Positions 9,201 through 18,038 of a stretch of DNA of 48,084 bases are shown here, piece after piece (positions within the stretch are counted from its first letter, which is position 1; every line of letters starts with the position of its first letter). Origin of the DNA: an uncultured Spartobacteria bacterium (lineage in GTDB: Bacteria > Verrucomicrobiota > Verrucomicrobiia > Chthoniobacterales > Chthoniobacteraceae); assembly GCA_903901425.1 (NCBI GenBank), contig CAIURC010000011.1, forward strand, positions 1 to 48,084, read 5' to 3'. Position numbers and translations under genes: made by a program. The notes under the pieces are model-generated. The model saw only the letters and a program-made list of their open reading frames with translations, was not told where the DNA came from and ran no database searches.

Positions 9201-12200
9201 TCGGAGGCTCTTTTTGTGAGTGCCAAGAGATCACGAGCGTGCGCGACGTTCGTGTCGGCATGGTCCTTGGGCCATGTCTCGGACGCGACCGGCGCGGATT
9301 CGGATCCCTGCGAGGCACGGGCTCGCCGAAGCCCGGCGCGCAGTCCGGTGCGTTCCGTGACGAGTGCGGTCCACCGATCCAGATCGGCTGCGAGACGGTT
9401 CCAGGGATTTGTGGCAAAGGCCGGCCCGACGGGCTCAGGAGCGAGCAAGCATTGCACCAGAATACTCAGGTGGTGGAGTTGGATCTTTGGAACAGGGCCC
9501 TCAGGGAGCCGCAGCCAGGTGCACAGTTCGCGTGTTGCGTCGTGGGCGGTCTGTGCCTTTGCAGCCAGATCGTGAATACGATCCTGTGCACGTTCCGCCC
9601 AGGCAGGGGACCAATCCTCGCAGGCAATGGGAGAGAGGGCATGGTCGTGCAAGGGCAAGACCGTGCGCGCCCAGTCCTGGAGCCGGCGGGCGAGAAGCCG
9701 AGTTTCCTCAAGTTTCGCCGGGGTAGTCTCGAGGATTTTTGGCCACTGCTGGAGGCGCAGGGTGTACAGGTCTTTCCTGGGGAGGAGGTAGTCAAAGCAT
9801 GCGTGAGCGCTCAGGCCGCAGGTCGAGGGGCGATGGAGGGCGCGGATGTATCCGTTGAGGGCTGCCCGGAGCCGTTCGAGTTCGGCGGTGCGTTGTGCCC
9901 AGTCTGGCGGGAGGGGGTGCTCTCCGAACTTCAGGCTGCGCTCAAACTGAGCCAGCACGTCGGCTTTCCCGATTTTATTGGAGTGGAGTTCAAGGCAGAA
10001 GGGCTCAAGTCCCTCCTCGCGGAGACGGCGATGGACCACGTCGAGTGCCGCGCGCTTTTCGGCGACAAACAGCACCCGTTTACCGTGTGCGAGGCAGTGC
10101 GCGATGATGTTGGTGATGGTCTGTGATTTTCCGGTGCCGGGCGGGCCCTCGAGGACGAAGTCGTGGCCGGCTGCTGCGGCCATGACTGCGGCGAGTTGGG
10201 AGGAGTCCGCGCTGCGCGGGCAGAAGATATGGCTGGGAGGGAACTGGTCATCCAGGTCCGGCGGCCTGACGTCGTGCGGCGGGTTCTCGTAAGGGGAGCC
10301 GGCGCCGTGGATGAGGTGATTGACGATCCGGTTGCGGGTGAGGTCATCCAGACGGTCGGCGAGATCTTTCCAGAGCAGGAACTTGGTGAACGAGAACTGG
10401 CCGAGCCAGACCTCCTCCTTGACCTCCCAGCCTTTGAGGTTGCGAACGGCATCCCGGAAGATCTGAAGCACACGGCCAACATCGACGCCGTTTTCGTCCT
10501 CGGGCAGGGGGTCGAGTCCGGCGATTTCTTTTTGGAACTGTTGCCGGAGCATTTCCATCAGGGTGAAGTTGAGGCGGGTTTCCTCGTCGATGCGGCGCAG
10601 GGAAAAGCCTTCGAGCACAGACTTCCGTTTGAGTTCGACGGGAACGAGAAGCAGGGGGGCGCGATGAACGCGTTCGGTGTACTCGGTTTCGCGCCATTCC
10701 AGCACGCCGACGGCTGCGAAGAGGGTGTTGGTTCCGTTTTCCTCCAGCGCATTGCGGGAAGCGCGGTACAGCTCCGTCAGACGCCGCGCATGTTCGGCGT
10801 CGTCGAGATGGGTGTGCAGGCGCCCGTTCCGCAACTCATCCGCGAGGTGCGTGGCCAAAGGATCGGTGTCCGACTGTCGGGAAAGGAGGATGTTGTCGCG
10901 CGGATCCTTGGTGCCCATCAGTTTTGGCTTTGGGCGCAGAGCGATTTCTCTTTCAGCCGCCAACTCGTCTTCCACCTGTTCCGGCTGGGCTGAGAGGATG
11001 CGGATGGTGGATTTGGTTTCCTTGAAATTGAGGAGTCGGTTGCGAAGGCTGAGGTCGAGGAGCCGGCTTTTCCACTGGTCTATGCGTGTGACAGGCCCGG
11101 GTTCTGGAGGCGCGGCCAGTTCGAGCGGATCCGAAAAGGTTCGAGTGCCGATGCCGCCTGCAAGGATGGGGGCGGCGGGTTCCCCGGCGGGCAGGGAGCC
11201 TGCTTGGCCCGGGATGGGGAGCGGCAGAATGCGGTTCCGACGGGCTTGATGCACGTCGAGAGCCAGGCAGAACTGTTTTTTGGTGTGGAGGTTGTCCTTG
11301 GCCGAGCGTTCAGCATCCGCGAGCAGCCCCGGCGATTCGGTGGCGACAAGGGTGGTTTCAAAGGCTGTGATAAGGGAGTCCGTTGCGTATTTGCGGACCT
11401 GACGGAGGGCGTCTTCCCCTTCGGCAGTCGAATCGGGAAAAGTGCGTTCCTCCAGCCAGCACCCCGCGTAAGAGTGTCCCTCGTGCATCAGCACGAGGGG
11501 GTGGAGGCCTGCGCGTTCACAGCAGGCGGCGAAGAGCAGGGTCAGGTCGAGGCAGGTACCAAAGCGGTCAGCGACAATCTGGGAGGGGAAATAGATTTTC
11601 TGGCCGGTGTTTTCGAAGCTGGGGGGCGGGTTGATGTAACGGATGCCCAGTTCGGCCACTGCCTTGTAGATGGCTGCGACCTGTTCCCATGCGCGCTTTC
11701 GGCTTTTGTCCTGATACCCGTTGAGCGCGCCGCGCCCGGTGGCCTCGCGGAGGATCTCTGAGGCGCGGCTGAGAATCGGCATGACCGCCGGATCGTTGGG
11801 CAGAATGAATGCGGCGAGGATTTCTGGGAGGGCCACGAGGCCGCACCATTCGTTCCGGGCGAGCACTGCGATGGATTCGGTCCGCGCAGAAATGACCGTG
11901 CCGCCTTCGATCACCTCGATCTTGAGCAGGCCGGCGACCTTTTCATTGAGCCCGGCCAGAAAGTCGTGGCTGAGCTTCAGATCGAGCGGTGACACGCGGA
12001 ACTCCCCGTGGGCATCCAGGGATTGGATGCGAAGCTCGACGGGAGCGGCAAATGCCGGCTCGGTCGAGATGCGAACCAGAAGGTCCTTTTGCGGAGCATC
12101 CCCATTCAGGACCCTGAGTTCTTTGATGACCGGAATCGCGTTCTGCTGGAAGGTATAGTTGATCGCCGGGTCGAAAGAGATCGTGAGGGAGGGTGAGACG

Positions 12201-12217
12201 TCTGGGCTGTGGTTCAT
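6224..12217 (-). CDS. DUF4011 superfamily 1 helicase with C-terminal nuclease (Hhe-like)
   Basis: A 1997-residue multidomain protein. An N-terminal beta-rich region (about 1-120) leads to a transglutaminase-like segment (about 200-260) with Cys222 in RFGTCLDLTLLFAACCERAGL and His248. A DUF4011-type segment follows (RIDQWKSRLLDLSLRNRLLNF, about 378-398). The SF1 helicase core begins with Walker A GPPGTGKSQT (691-700), is interrupted by a long alpha-helical insert of roughly 750 residues, and resumes with Walker B (VIFDEASQIP, about 1585), GDPKQLPPTSF, HYRSRHEALI and LNVAITRAKHELLVF. A PD-(D/E)xK nuclease-like domain closes the protein (YRIDLAV, GVECDGPTYHRAATARDRDK, near 1930), of the type found with Vsr/DUF559 folds. 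The order DUF4011-helicase-Vsr matches the Hhe anti-phage family as I know it; a defence role here is inference. It is a single gene with no methylase or partner alongside. Confidence 0.88.
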   Translation of the reverse strand: MNHSPDVSPSLTISFDPAINYTFQQNAIPVIKELRVLNGDAPQKDLLVRISTEPAFAAPVELRIQSLDAHGEFRVSPLDLKLSHDFLAGLNEKVAGLLKIEVIEGGTVISARTESIAVLARNEWCGLVALPEILAAFILPNDPAVMPILSRASEILREATGRGALNGYQDKSRKRAWEQVAAIYKAVAELGIRYINPPPSFENTGQKIYFPSQIVADRFGTCLDLTLLFAACCERAGLHPLVLMHEGHSYAGCWLEERTFPDSTAEGEDALRQVRKYATDSLITAFETTLVATESPGLLADAERSAKDNLHTKKQFCLALDVHQARRNRILPLPIPGQAGSLPAGEPAAPILAGGIGTRTFSDPLELAAPPEPGPVTRIDQWKSRLLDLSLRNRLLNFKETKSTIRILSAQPEQVEDELAAEREIALRPKPKLMGTKDPRDNILLSRQSDTDPLATHLADELRNGRLHTHLDDAEHARRLTELYRASRNALEENGTNTLFAAVGVLEWRETEYTERVHRAPLLLVPVELKRKSVLEGFSLRRIDEETRLNFTLMEMLRQQFQKEIAGLDPLPEDENGVDVGRVLQIFRDAVRNLKGWEVKEEVWLGQFSFTKFLLWKDLADRLDDLTRNRIVNHLIHGAGSPYENPPHDVRPPDLDDQFPPSHIFCPRSADSSQLAAVMAAAAGHDFVLEGPPGTGKSQTITNIIAHCLAHGKRVLFVAEKRAALDVVHRRLREEGLEPFCLELHSNKIGKADVLAQFERSLKFGEHPLPPDWAQRTAELERLRAALNGYIRALHRPSTCGLSAHACFDYLLPRKDLYTLRLQQWPKILETTPAKLEETRLLARRLQDWARTVLPLHDHALSPIACEDWSPAWAERAQDRIHDLAAKAQTAHDATRELCTWLRLPEGPVPKIQLHHLSILVQCLLAPEPVGPAFATNPWNRLAADLDRWTALVTERTGLRAGLRRARASQGSESAPVASETWPKDHADTNVAHARDLLALTKRASETERAMRLWLKHPRATSTRTEIGQMLALADSLACAPPLPSAFATTPWLGWVDRFDLWIALTKERAELRAKLAGYEESRLLALDLKTLRQKWDTGRSAWFLIKWIRTGHVRRLLRKARTQQSPPEAGTEETVLAAAERLRVVTEQLTGLRSEAEAMLGSQIWNQGEPDPGGLAAVRHWGALLHQQLNVLTGEHTDWLATLRQLIADLFAKGCRHRTPGTPADHPLALFTEAIGPFFAAYEPVAVSAALHREELDTAPDHLAAVAAALEWFVQATPRLRTIHAELVAAAPAASTVLGLIWANGEPTPESLARVRAWGESLHSSMFAFAGDNLVWLGQLRQFLSALFTEGPDAWSSTTPSGTRLVGYRETMQGFDSALDCFAAEVKLRRAAIEAAPDYFAAVRSLTDHLPVAWRNIREWCSWQRTRQEAIDAGLDPLVAALESADGATLDVPSLFERSFRRALLHALLEHEPLLRDFFGHEHNERIERFRTLDETVSALSRELIRARLAAGIPRDHGIGDVLKAELGLLRRELGKRMRHIPVRKLLAGIPKLLPRLKPCVLMSPLSVAQYLEASHESFDLVIFDEASQIPVWDAVGAIARGKQLVVVGDPKQLPPTSFFMNSSDEEGDSETPETQQDLESVLDELMSHQVRHKRLQWHYRSRHEALITFSNRQYYQNDLLTFPSPETGHGGVRFHHLPGARYDKGNSRTNPDEAKALVSELVARLRTADGPRRSFGVVTFSQAQQHLVENLLDEERRKYPEIETHFGDTPPVEGEPVFVKNLENVQGDERDVIFFSICYGPDESGRVAMNFGPLNREGGERRLNVAITRAKHELLVFSGLRADQIDLTRTRAQGVRDLKHFLDYADRGPRALPANGLASAAGDAVSEFEGMVANRIRAAGYAVHHHVGCSGYRIDLAVVDPARPGRYLLGVECDGPTYHRAATARDRDKLRAAILGGLGWNLHRIWSTDWWHDPEKETGKLLDALRALKPPAHRV

Positions 12218-12330
12218 TGCGGGCAGAGAAGATGTCGTGTGTTCGCGATATCCGTCAGCGGATTCTGAATGGCAGGAGGACAGGCTACCTCAAAACGGGT
12301 GATTTGCGGAAATTTTTCACTCAGAGAAAC

Positions 12331-12352
12331 GCAGGGCCAAGATCTGCCCTGC
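12331..12352. repeat. Inverted repeat between two leftward genes
   Basis: Perfect 7-bp arms GCAGGGC and GCCCTGC enclose CAAGATCT. It lies about 155 bases downstream of the alcohol dehydrogenase stop and upstream of the helicase gene. Read on the reverse strand it is followed by GTTTCTCTG, a poor U tract, so it could be a weak terminator separating the two units or an operator for the helicase gene. Neither is proven. Confidence 0.35.
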
Positions 12353-12505
12353 TTCGTGATCCGCCTTAGGGAGTCTTTGCCGGAGACGCGCGAATTCCCG
12401 GCCAATGAATGGGGATCTGCCTCACAGGATTCAGGAGCGATCTGCGCCAGTCCTCCTGCGGCGCGCACGCGAGGTGGGGGATGTCTGGCGCGGAAAAATC
12501 AGGCG

Positions 12506-13639
12506 TCAGAGCGCTGCTCGCAGGATGGTCTCGAGTTCTGGTTTGCTGAAACTCACCGGATTGCCCTGCATGCTGCTGGCCTGTGCGGCTTTTTCGCAAA
12601 TTGCGGGCAGCCCGGATTCCGCAAGGCCGTATGCGGCAAGTCCGGGAATGGAAAGCGTCTTTGTGAGGGACCGGACCCAGATCACGCCCTCCTCGGGTCT
12701 GGCGTCGGCGTTTCCAGTCAGGATCCGAGCGACTTCCGCGTATCTGTCTTTGGTCTGCGAAGGCGCTGCTGCGAGATTGGCTTCCATCACAGGCGCGAGC
12801 AGGGCCGCACACACCGCGCCGTGCGGAGCGTTGAGGCAGCCGCCAATCGGTGCGGCGAAGCCGTGCACGGCACCGAGTCCGGAGTTGGCCAATGCCATGC
12901 CGCCAAAAAGAGCGCCGAGTGCGAGGTCCTCGCGGGCGACGAGGTCCTCGCCGTTGTTGAATGCGCGGAGAAGGGAGCGGGAGATCCGTGTCAGCCCGTC
13001 CCGGCAGAGGGCGTCGGTGAGGGGGTTGGCGCGCCTTGAGACAAACGGCTCGAGCACCTGGGAAAGCGCGTCCAATCCGGTGGCAGCCGTCACGGCCGGT
13101 GGCAGGGACCGGGTGAGTTCGGGATCTATCAGGGCCACGGAGGGCAGCATCCGCGGACTGCGCAGGCTGACCTTGACCCCGTGTTCCGGGGAGCGGAGAA
13201 CGGCGTTCCGGGTCACCTCCGCTCCGGCACCTGCAGTGGTGGGTACGGCGATCCAGGGCAGGGACGGCTTTTCCACGGGCCGCCCGTCCCCGATCACCTC
13301 GGCGTAGTCGAGTGGATCGCCGCCATTCCCAAGCAGCATGCCGATGGCTTTGGCCGTGTCGATCACACTTCCTCCCCCCACCGCGATCACGTGGTCGCAG
13401 TCCTGGCCTGCCGCAACGCCCCGCCGGACCAGATCGAAGTCGGGTTCTCCGGAAACCTCTAGAGTGGCTGCGGCAGATTTTCCGAGTGACTGCGCGAATG
13501 CGTCATCCCGGGAGGCGAAGGAGCGGTGAGTGACCAGCAGGAGGCGACGGCCCATGGGGCGCGCCAAGGCCTCGAGTTGGGAGGCGGTGCCGGACCCAAA
13601 GATCACCCGATGGGCGGTGGCAAACTCGAAGGTCACCAT
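12506..13639 (-). CDS. Iron-containing alcohol dehydrogenase family protein
   Basis: NAD(P)-dependent group III (Fe-type) dehydrogenase fold, 377 residues, full length. The nucleotide-binding glycine motif ([15 protein letters not shown]) and the [10 protein letters not shown] segment are intact. In the metal site the first ligand Asp is present in [10 protein letters not shown], but the His expected four residues later (DAxxH) is Gln. The two later His residues are kept ([12 protein letters not shown] and NAPHGAV). Some subfamilies carry altered ligands, so the substrate and even the metal are uncertain. The gene starts inside the preceding ABM gene (7-base overlap), so the two form an operon. 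Confidence 0.87.
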   Translation of the reverse strand: MVTFEFATAHRVIFGSGTASQLEALARPMGRRLLLVTHRSFASRDDAFAQSLGKSAAATLEVSGEPDFDLVRRGVAAGQDCDHVIAVGGGSVIDTAKAIGMLLGNGGDPLDYAEVIGDGRPVEKPSLPWIAVPTTAGAGAEVTRNAVLRSPEHGVKVSLRSPRMLPSVALIDPELTRSLPPAVTAATGLDALSQVLEPFVSRRANPLTDALCRDGLTRISRSLLRAFNNGEDLVAREDLALGALFGGMALANSGLGAVHGFAAPIGGCLNAPHGAVCAALLAPVMEANLAAAPSQTKDRYAEVARILTGNADARPEEGVIWVRSLTKTLSIPGLAAYGLAESGLPAICEKAAQASSMQGNPVSFSKPELETILRAAL

Positions 13640-13944
13640 GCGTCTGGGCCGGGGGCAACGCTGAGGAACTTCACGCTGGAGCGTGGTTCAGCCATCATGG
13701 GGGCCACGGTATCGCGCCAGAGCGCGTAGTGGGCGGTTTCCTTGTGCAGCGCGGGGGCTTCCGGGGTGCGGTAGGCTTCCACCAGAACGAAGCGAGTTGG
13801 GTCGTCCATCTGCTGGACCACGTCGAACCGGGCAATCCCGGGTTCCAGGAGGCTTTGCCGTGAGTTTTCGGCGGTGGCGGCCAGAAAGGCTTCCACCGAA
13901 CCGGGGTTTACCCGGACATGAACATGGACGACGAGGAGGCTCAT
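13633..13944 (-). CDS. Antibiotic biosynthesis monooxygenase (ABM) domain protein
   Basis: A 103-residue single-domain ferredoxin-like protein of the ABM/quinol monooxygenase family. Features are the opening strand [44 protein letters not shown] and the [18 protein letters not shown] helix. Such proteins oxidise quinol-like or aldehyde substrates, or act as small dioxygen-dependent enzymes without cofactor; others detoxify reactive metabolites. The 7-base overlap with the downstream dehydrogenase suggests both act on the same small carbonyl or phenolic compound. Confidence 0.87.
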   Translation of the reverse strand: MSLLVVHVHVRVNPGSVEAFLAATAENSRQSLLEPGIARFDVVQQMDDPTRFVLVEAYRTPEAPALHKETAHYALWRDTVAPMMAEPRSSVKFLSVAPGPDAW

Positions 13945-14079
13945 GGGGTGAAGACTAGGGAAAGTGCGGGCACGAGCGGAAGCTTGCTGTGCGGTGTGTC
14001 CCGCCCTGACGCATTCCCAGGGGAGGACCGCCGTGAGCCGAGGCTTGCCAGAGGCGCCAGACTCTGGCGAGGTCGTCTC

Positions 14080-14718
14080 ATGAGCGCGGGGTTCCGGTTT
14101 TTTCTGCTATTGGGCACGCTGTTTCTTTCGGCTTGTGCCCAGCCAAGGGTCCTGACGCATGTCACCCGGTTTCACAGGCTGCCCTCCTCGGGCGAGAATC
14201 GGACTTTTGAGATTGCGTCCCCGCGTAAGGCGGGGGAGTTGGAGGCGGAGGTGTACGAAAAGAAGATTGCCGAACATCTGGTCGATTACGGCTGGCGCCG
14301 GACAACGGCGCGTGCGGCGGATTATCTGGTGAGCTACGACTACGAGGCCTCCGGGCCGCGGGAGGTTCACGGGATGGCGCCTGTGTACGGGCAGGTTGGA
14401 TTTGGGCCGGTGGTCGGATTTGGCACGGTACACACGGTGGGACGGGGCGGCCGGAGGTATGGGACGGTTACTTATTACTCGCCGCCGTCCTACGGGGTGG
14501 TGGGGGCGGTGCCGGTGAGCCAGACCGTATACGACCGGCGGCTGCAGATCACTGCGCGCGGCAAAAACGGGGCGGAGGTTTTCCAATTCCGTTGCCAGAG
14601 CACGGGCGGGATTCCGGAGATCAGCCGAGTGTTGCCGGCGATGATTGACGCGGCATTCGACGATTTCCCGGGTGAATCAGGAAAGACGGAGCACCTCCGG
14701 CAGGAGATTGGAGACTGA
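14080..14718 (+). CDS. DUF4136-type lipoprotein
   Basis: I start the protein at the ATG at 14080 because it gives a proper lipoprotein signal ([16 protein letters not shown], lipobox LSAC) rather than at the earlier in-frame ATG at 13918, which would overlap the divergent ABM gene. The mature part resembles DUF4136 proteins: an early FEIASP strand, the [19 protein letters not shown] helix, [16 protein letters not shown], a Gly/Tyr-rich central loop and a final DRRLQITAR strand with a helix containing [12 protein letters not shown]. It is probably anchored in the outer membrane; the role of the family is unknown. Confidence 0.78.
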   Translation: MSAGFRFFLLLGTLFLSACAQPRVLTHVTRFHRLPSSGENRTFEIASPRKAGELEAEVYEKKIAEHLVDYGWRRTTARAADYLVSYDYEASGPREVHGMAPVYGQVGFGPVVGFGTVHTVGRGGRRYGTVTYYSPPSYGVVGAVPVSQTVYDRRLQITARGKNGAEVFQFRCQSTGGIPEISRVLPAMIDAAFDDFPGESGKTEHLRQEIGD

Positions 14719-14795
14719 ATCTGGTCCTTGGTCGCGTGCCCGCCGGAAAGAAGGTGGGAGCGGGGGCAGAGCGGGTGGGCAGGACTTCTGTGGGG

Positions 14796-15944
14796 TCAGG
14801 CCCGGCGGAGTTTTGAAATGACCTGAGGGATGATCTCGAGCGCCAGGTCGACCTCCTGCTCGGTGTTGAAACGGCCGAATGAGAACCGGAGGCTGGACCG
14901 GGCGCGGTCATCTGAAAAGCCCATGGCTTTGAGGACATGGGACGCGTGGAGGGAGCCGGTGGTGCAGGCGGATCCGGAGGAACAGCAAATGCCGTGCTGA
15001 TCCAGAAGAAGGAGAACTGCCTCGGAGTCAATGGCGTCGAATGCCAGGCTGGACGTATTGGGGAGACGATTTACAGGATCCCCATTCACCTGAACTCCGG
15101 GGATCCTTGCCAGAAGTCCCTGTTCAAAACGGTCGCGCAACGCGCGAACGGTCTGCTGTTCGTGAGCCATGTTCTCACCGGCCAGTTCGCAGGCTTTTCC
15201 GAGGCCAACAATGGAAGCGACGTTCTCGGTGCCCGCACGGCGGCCCTTTTCCTGACCGCCTCCGGTCAGGAACGGGACAAACTTGGTGCGGCGGCTCACA
15301 TAAAGAACACCCACGCCTTTTGGGCAGTGGAGTTTGTGTCCGGAAAGGGAAAGAAATTGGATGCCGGAATCGGCGAGTCGCAGGGGGAGTTTGCCGATGA
15401 CCTGAACGGCGTCGGTGTGGAGGAGGGCGCCCTTCCGGCGGGTGATTTCCGCGATTTTCTCGATGGGAAAGAGCACGCCGGTTTCGTTGTTTGCCCACAT
15501 GACCGTCACCAGAGCGGTGTCTGGCCGGATGGCGTTTTCGAGCTGTGCGAGGTCGAGTTGGCCTGTGGAATCGACGCCCAGCCAGGTTACTTCGCAGCCG
15601 CGTTTGGCCAGAATCTCGCAGGTTTTGAGGGTCGCGGAATGCTCGACCCGGGTGGTGATGATCTGCTGGCGGTCCCGGTCCAGGGCGAGGGCGGAATGGA
15701 TTGCGGCGTTGGTGGATTCAGTTCCGCAGCTGGTGAAAAGGATCTCGGACGGTTCGCATCCGAGGAGTTTTGCGACGCGTTCCCGTGCGTTTTCGAGGGC
15801 CTCGGCGACCCGTTTGCCGTGCCGGTAACCGCTCGAGGGGTTGCCGTAGGATTCCCGGAGGAAGGGCAGCATTTCGTCCAGCACGGCGGGGTCGACCCGG
15901 GTGGTGGCGTTGTTGTCGAGGTAAATGAACGGTTGGTCCGTCAT
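14796..15944 (-). CDS. Cysteine desulfurase (NifS/IscS family)
   Basis: PLP enzyme that removes sulfur from cysteine and passes it as persulfide to Fe-S cluster assembly or tRNA thiolation. Signatures are YLDNNATTRVDPAVLDEM at the start, FTSCGTESTNAAI, VEHSATLKTCE, WANNETGVLFPI, the PLP-lysine segment SLSGHKLHCPKGVG and the mobile-loop cysteine in GICCSSGSACTTGS. At about 382 aa it is full length. I prefer the ATG at 15944 (MTDQPFIYLDNN), four residues inside the longest frame. No iscU or other Fe-S gene is adjacent. Confidence 0.95.
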   Translation of the reverse strand: MTDQPFIYLDNNATTRVDPAVLDEMLPFLRESYGNPSSGYRHGKRVAEALENARERVAKLLGCEPSEILFTSCGTESTNAAIHSALALDRDRQQIITTRVEHSATLKTCEILAKRGCEVTWLGVDSTGQLDLAQLENAIRPDTALVTVMWANNETGVLFPIEKIAEITRRKGALLHTDAVQVIGKLPLRLADSGIQFLSLSGHKLHCPKGVGVLYVSRRTKFVPFLTGGGQEKGRRAGTENVASIVGLGKACELAGENMAHEQQTVRALRDRFEQGLLARIPGVQVNGDPVNRLPNTSSLAFDAIDSEAVLLLLDQHGICCSSGSACTTGSLHASHVLKAMGFSDDRARSSLRFSFGRFNTEQEVDLALEIIPQVISKLRRA

Positions 15945-16002
15945 GGCACAGGGCACGGGAAGCTAATGGGCGCTTGAATCAAGCGCAAGACTGTCCATGG
16001 GG

Positions 16003-16494
16003 TTAAGACACGGAGCTGTTGCCCCCGGTTGGCGAAGCTTTCTTGGGAACCGGAAACACCCAGAGATGGTAGAGGGCGAACTTGAGGCCGGACAGAAAGA
16101 ACTGGGTAGCCACCACATCCAGATCCAAGGCAATGCCGAAAAAATGGAACTGGTGGCGGGCGTCAAAGCTTTTGAGGAAGTTGAGGAGTGAGGAGGACAG
16201 CAGCCACATCAGGCAGACTGCGGCGCAGTACCGGGCCAGTGCATCGCGTTTCCGGCTGTCCGTGCGGAAGTTGACCAGGAGGTTCCAGACAAAGAAAAAC
16301 ACGCTGGCCACCCCGACACTGAGGGCGGAGATGGCAAATGGTGGGAGACCGGAATGAGCGCGGAGGTACTTGAACGGGGTTGAAATGAGCAGGTAATTCA
16401 ACCCCGCCCCGGCAATGAACCAGAACAGCCGGGTGTAAAGCGGGTTCCTCCGGGGCGGCTTGGGAGGTTCAGGAGACGTGGCAGGTGCGTGCAT
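16003..16494 (-). CDS. GtrA-like four-helix membrane protein
   Basis: A 163-residue inner-membrane protein with four predicted helices (RLFWFIAGAGLNYLLIS, ISALSVGVASVFFFVWNLLV, YCAAVCLMWLLSSSLLNFL and TQFFLSGLKFALYHLWVF). The opening FxxxGxxNY pattern, the FxWNLLVNFRT segment after helix two and the closing FALYHLWVF are typical of GtrA family proteins. These are thought to move or assist lipid-linked sugars for surface polysaccharide modification. It follows mntH on the same strand but with no obvious functional link. Family assignment is by pattern only. Confidence 0.75.
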   Translation of the reverse strand: MHAPATSPEPPKPPRRNPLYTRLFWFIAGAGLNYLLISTPFKYLRAHSGLPPFAISALSVGVASVFFFVWNLLVNFRTDSRKRDALARYCAAVCLMWLLSSSLLNFLKSFDARHQFHFFGIALDLDVVATQFFLSGLKFALYHLWVFPVPKKASPTGGNSSVS

Positions 16495-16574
16495 GATTCA
16501 CCGCTCCAATAGGGGAGAACAGCGGCCGAGGAAAGTACGACTGCACGGCAGCCGTCGAAACTGCGGTTTCCGGT

Positions 16575-17903
16575 TCAAGGGACCACGAAGTCCACGAGCA
16601 GCTTTAGGTTCAGGGCGATGATCACCGCTGCTGAGATCCAGGCAAGGATCTGGATCCATACCGGGTTGGCAAACTGCCCCATTTTCTGGCGGTCTCCTGT
16701 GAATTGGAGAAGCGGTACCACGGCAAAACTGAGCTGGAGGCTGAGCACCACCTGGCTCCAGACGAGAAGATCGGTGGTCCGGCTTTCCCCAAAGATGCCG
16801 ATCACTGCGACGGCGGGCACGATGGCGATGAGCCGGGTCAGAAGTTGGCGCTTCCACGGGGCGATCTTGAACTGGAGGAAGCCTTCCATAACAATCTGCC
16901 CGGCCAGGGTGCCCGTGAGGGTGGAGCTCTGGCCGCTGGCGAGCAGGGCGACGGCAAACAGGGTGCTGGCGACGCCGACCCCGAGAACCGGGCTGAGAAG
17001 GCTGTGGGCCTTCTGGATCTCGGCGACATCCTGATGGCCGTTAAAGTGAAAGGCGGCGGCAGAAAGGATCAGGATGCCGGCATTGATGAACAGGGCGAGC
17101 ATCAGGGCCAGCGTAGAGTCCGCCGTGCCGTAACGGATCGCTTGGGCCCGGCCCTCTGTGCTGCGTTGAAAAGCCCGGGTCTGGACCAGTGCGGAGTGGA
17201 GGTACAGGTTGTGCGGCATGACGGTTGCGCCCAAGATACCGGCGGCAACCAGAAGCATTTCGCGGTCGTGAAAAATCGCGGTGGAGGGAATCATCCCGGC
17301 AAGAACCGCGGTCAGGCTGGGTTTGGCGAACCAGAGTTCGGCGGCAAAGCAGGTGCCGATGAGCAGGATCAGGGAGAGAACCAGGGCTTCGATGGCCCGG
17401 AATCCCCGGCGCTGGAGCAGAAGCAGGAGGAGTGCGTTGGCTGCGGTCAGGAGGCAACCCCAGACCAGCGGAATCCCAAAAAGCAACTGCAGCCCAATCG
17501 CGGAACCCACCAGTTCTGCCAGGTCGCAGGCGGCAATCGCCGCCTCGCACAGAAGCCAGAGGACAAACGAGACCGGCCGGGAGTAATGGGCCCGGCAGGC
17601 CTGAGCCAGGTTGTGACCCGTGGCAACGCCCAGTTTCACGCAGAGGTGCTGCAGGAGGATGGCGATGAGGTTTGAAAGAAGGATGACTGAGAGCAGCGCG
17701 TACCCGTAACGCGCGCCTCCGGCGAGGTCGGTGGCCCAGTTTCCGGGATCCATGTAGCCGACCGACACCAGGAAACCGGGGCCTGCGAATGCGAGGGCCT
17801 TGCGCCAGCGCCCGCCGGCCGAGGGCACAGGGATGGAGGCAAGCGGGGCATGTTCCAAGGGATCTCCATGGGTCGATTGCCGGGCGTTCTCATGAAGTGA
17901 CAT
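16575..17903 (-). CDS. mntH: Nramp-family Mn2+/Fe2+ transporter MntH
   Basis: Proton-coupled divalent metal importer of the inner membrane with about 11 hydrophobic helices. The first-helix metal-binding signature DPGNWATD (in [20 protein letters not shown]) and the sixth-helix signature [16 protein letters not shown] are intact, and the [21 protein letters not shown] segment is typical. Length (442 aa) is normal. The gene is divergent from an MntR/DtxR-type repressor with a 135-base gap that contains an imperfect palindrome near its start, so manganese-dependent repression is likely. Confidence 0.93.
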   Translation of the reverse strand: MSLHENARQSTHGDPLEHAPLASIPVPSAGGRWRKALAFAGPGFLVSVGYMDPGNWATDLAGGARYGYALLSVILLSNLIAILLQHLCVKLGVATGHNLAQACRAHYSRPVSFVLWLLCEAAIAACDLAELVGSAIGLQLLFGIPLVWGCLLTAANALLLLLLQRRGFRAIEALVLSLILLIGTCFAAELWFAKPSLTAVLAGMIPSTAIFHDREMLLVAAGILGATVMPHNLYLHSALVQTRAFQRSTEGRAQAIRYGTADSTLALMLALFINAGILILSAAAFHFNGHQDVAEIQKAHSLLSPVLGVGVASTLFAVALLASGQSSTLTGTLAGQIVMEGFLQFKIAPWKRQLLTRLIAIVPAVAVIGIFGESRTTDLLVWSQVVLSLQLSFAVVPLLQFTGDRQKMGQFANPVWIQILAWISAAVIIALNLKLLVDFVVP

Positions 17904-17919
17904 GTCGGGAAAAAGAAAG

Positions 17920-17933
17920 TTAGACGGGGCTAA
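17920..17933. promoter_or_regulatory. Candidate MntR operator between mntH and mntR
   Basis: TTAG-ACGGGG-CTAA is a short dyad (4-bp arms, 6-base spacer) 17 bases upstream of the mntH start, on the promoter side of both divergent genes. DtxR-family repressors often bind TTAG/CTAA half-sites of this kind. The arms are short, so the call rests mainly on position and family knowledge. Confidence 0.4.
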
Positions 17934-18038
17934 GATTATTTGCGCAGTGTCGATCCGTCAATCTCTGCGGTGCACCCTTCCCTTGACTGGCTGCTGCCTC
18001 CAGACGTAGGGTTCGGGGGACAGGTGAGCACGTCCTCC

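Noticed and set aside
12920-12956. Repeated GCGAGG-T-CCTCGC-like palindromes
   Set aside because: They lie inside the dehydrogenase coding region and reflect repeated Glu-Asp-Leu codons.
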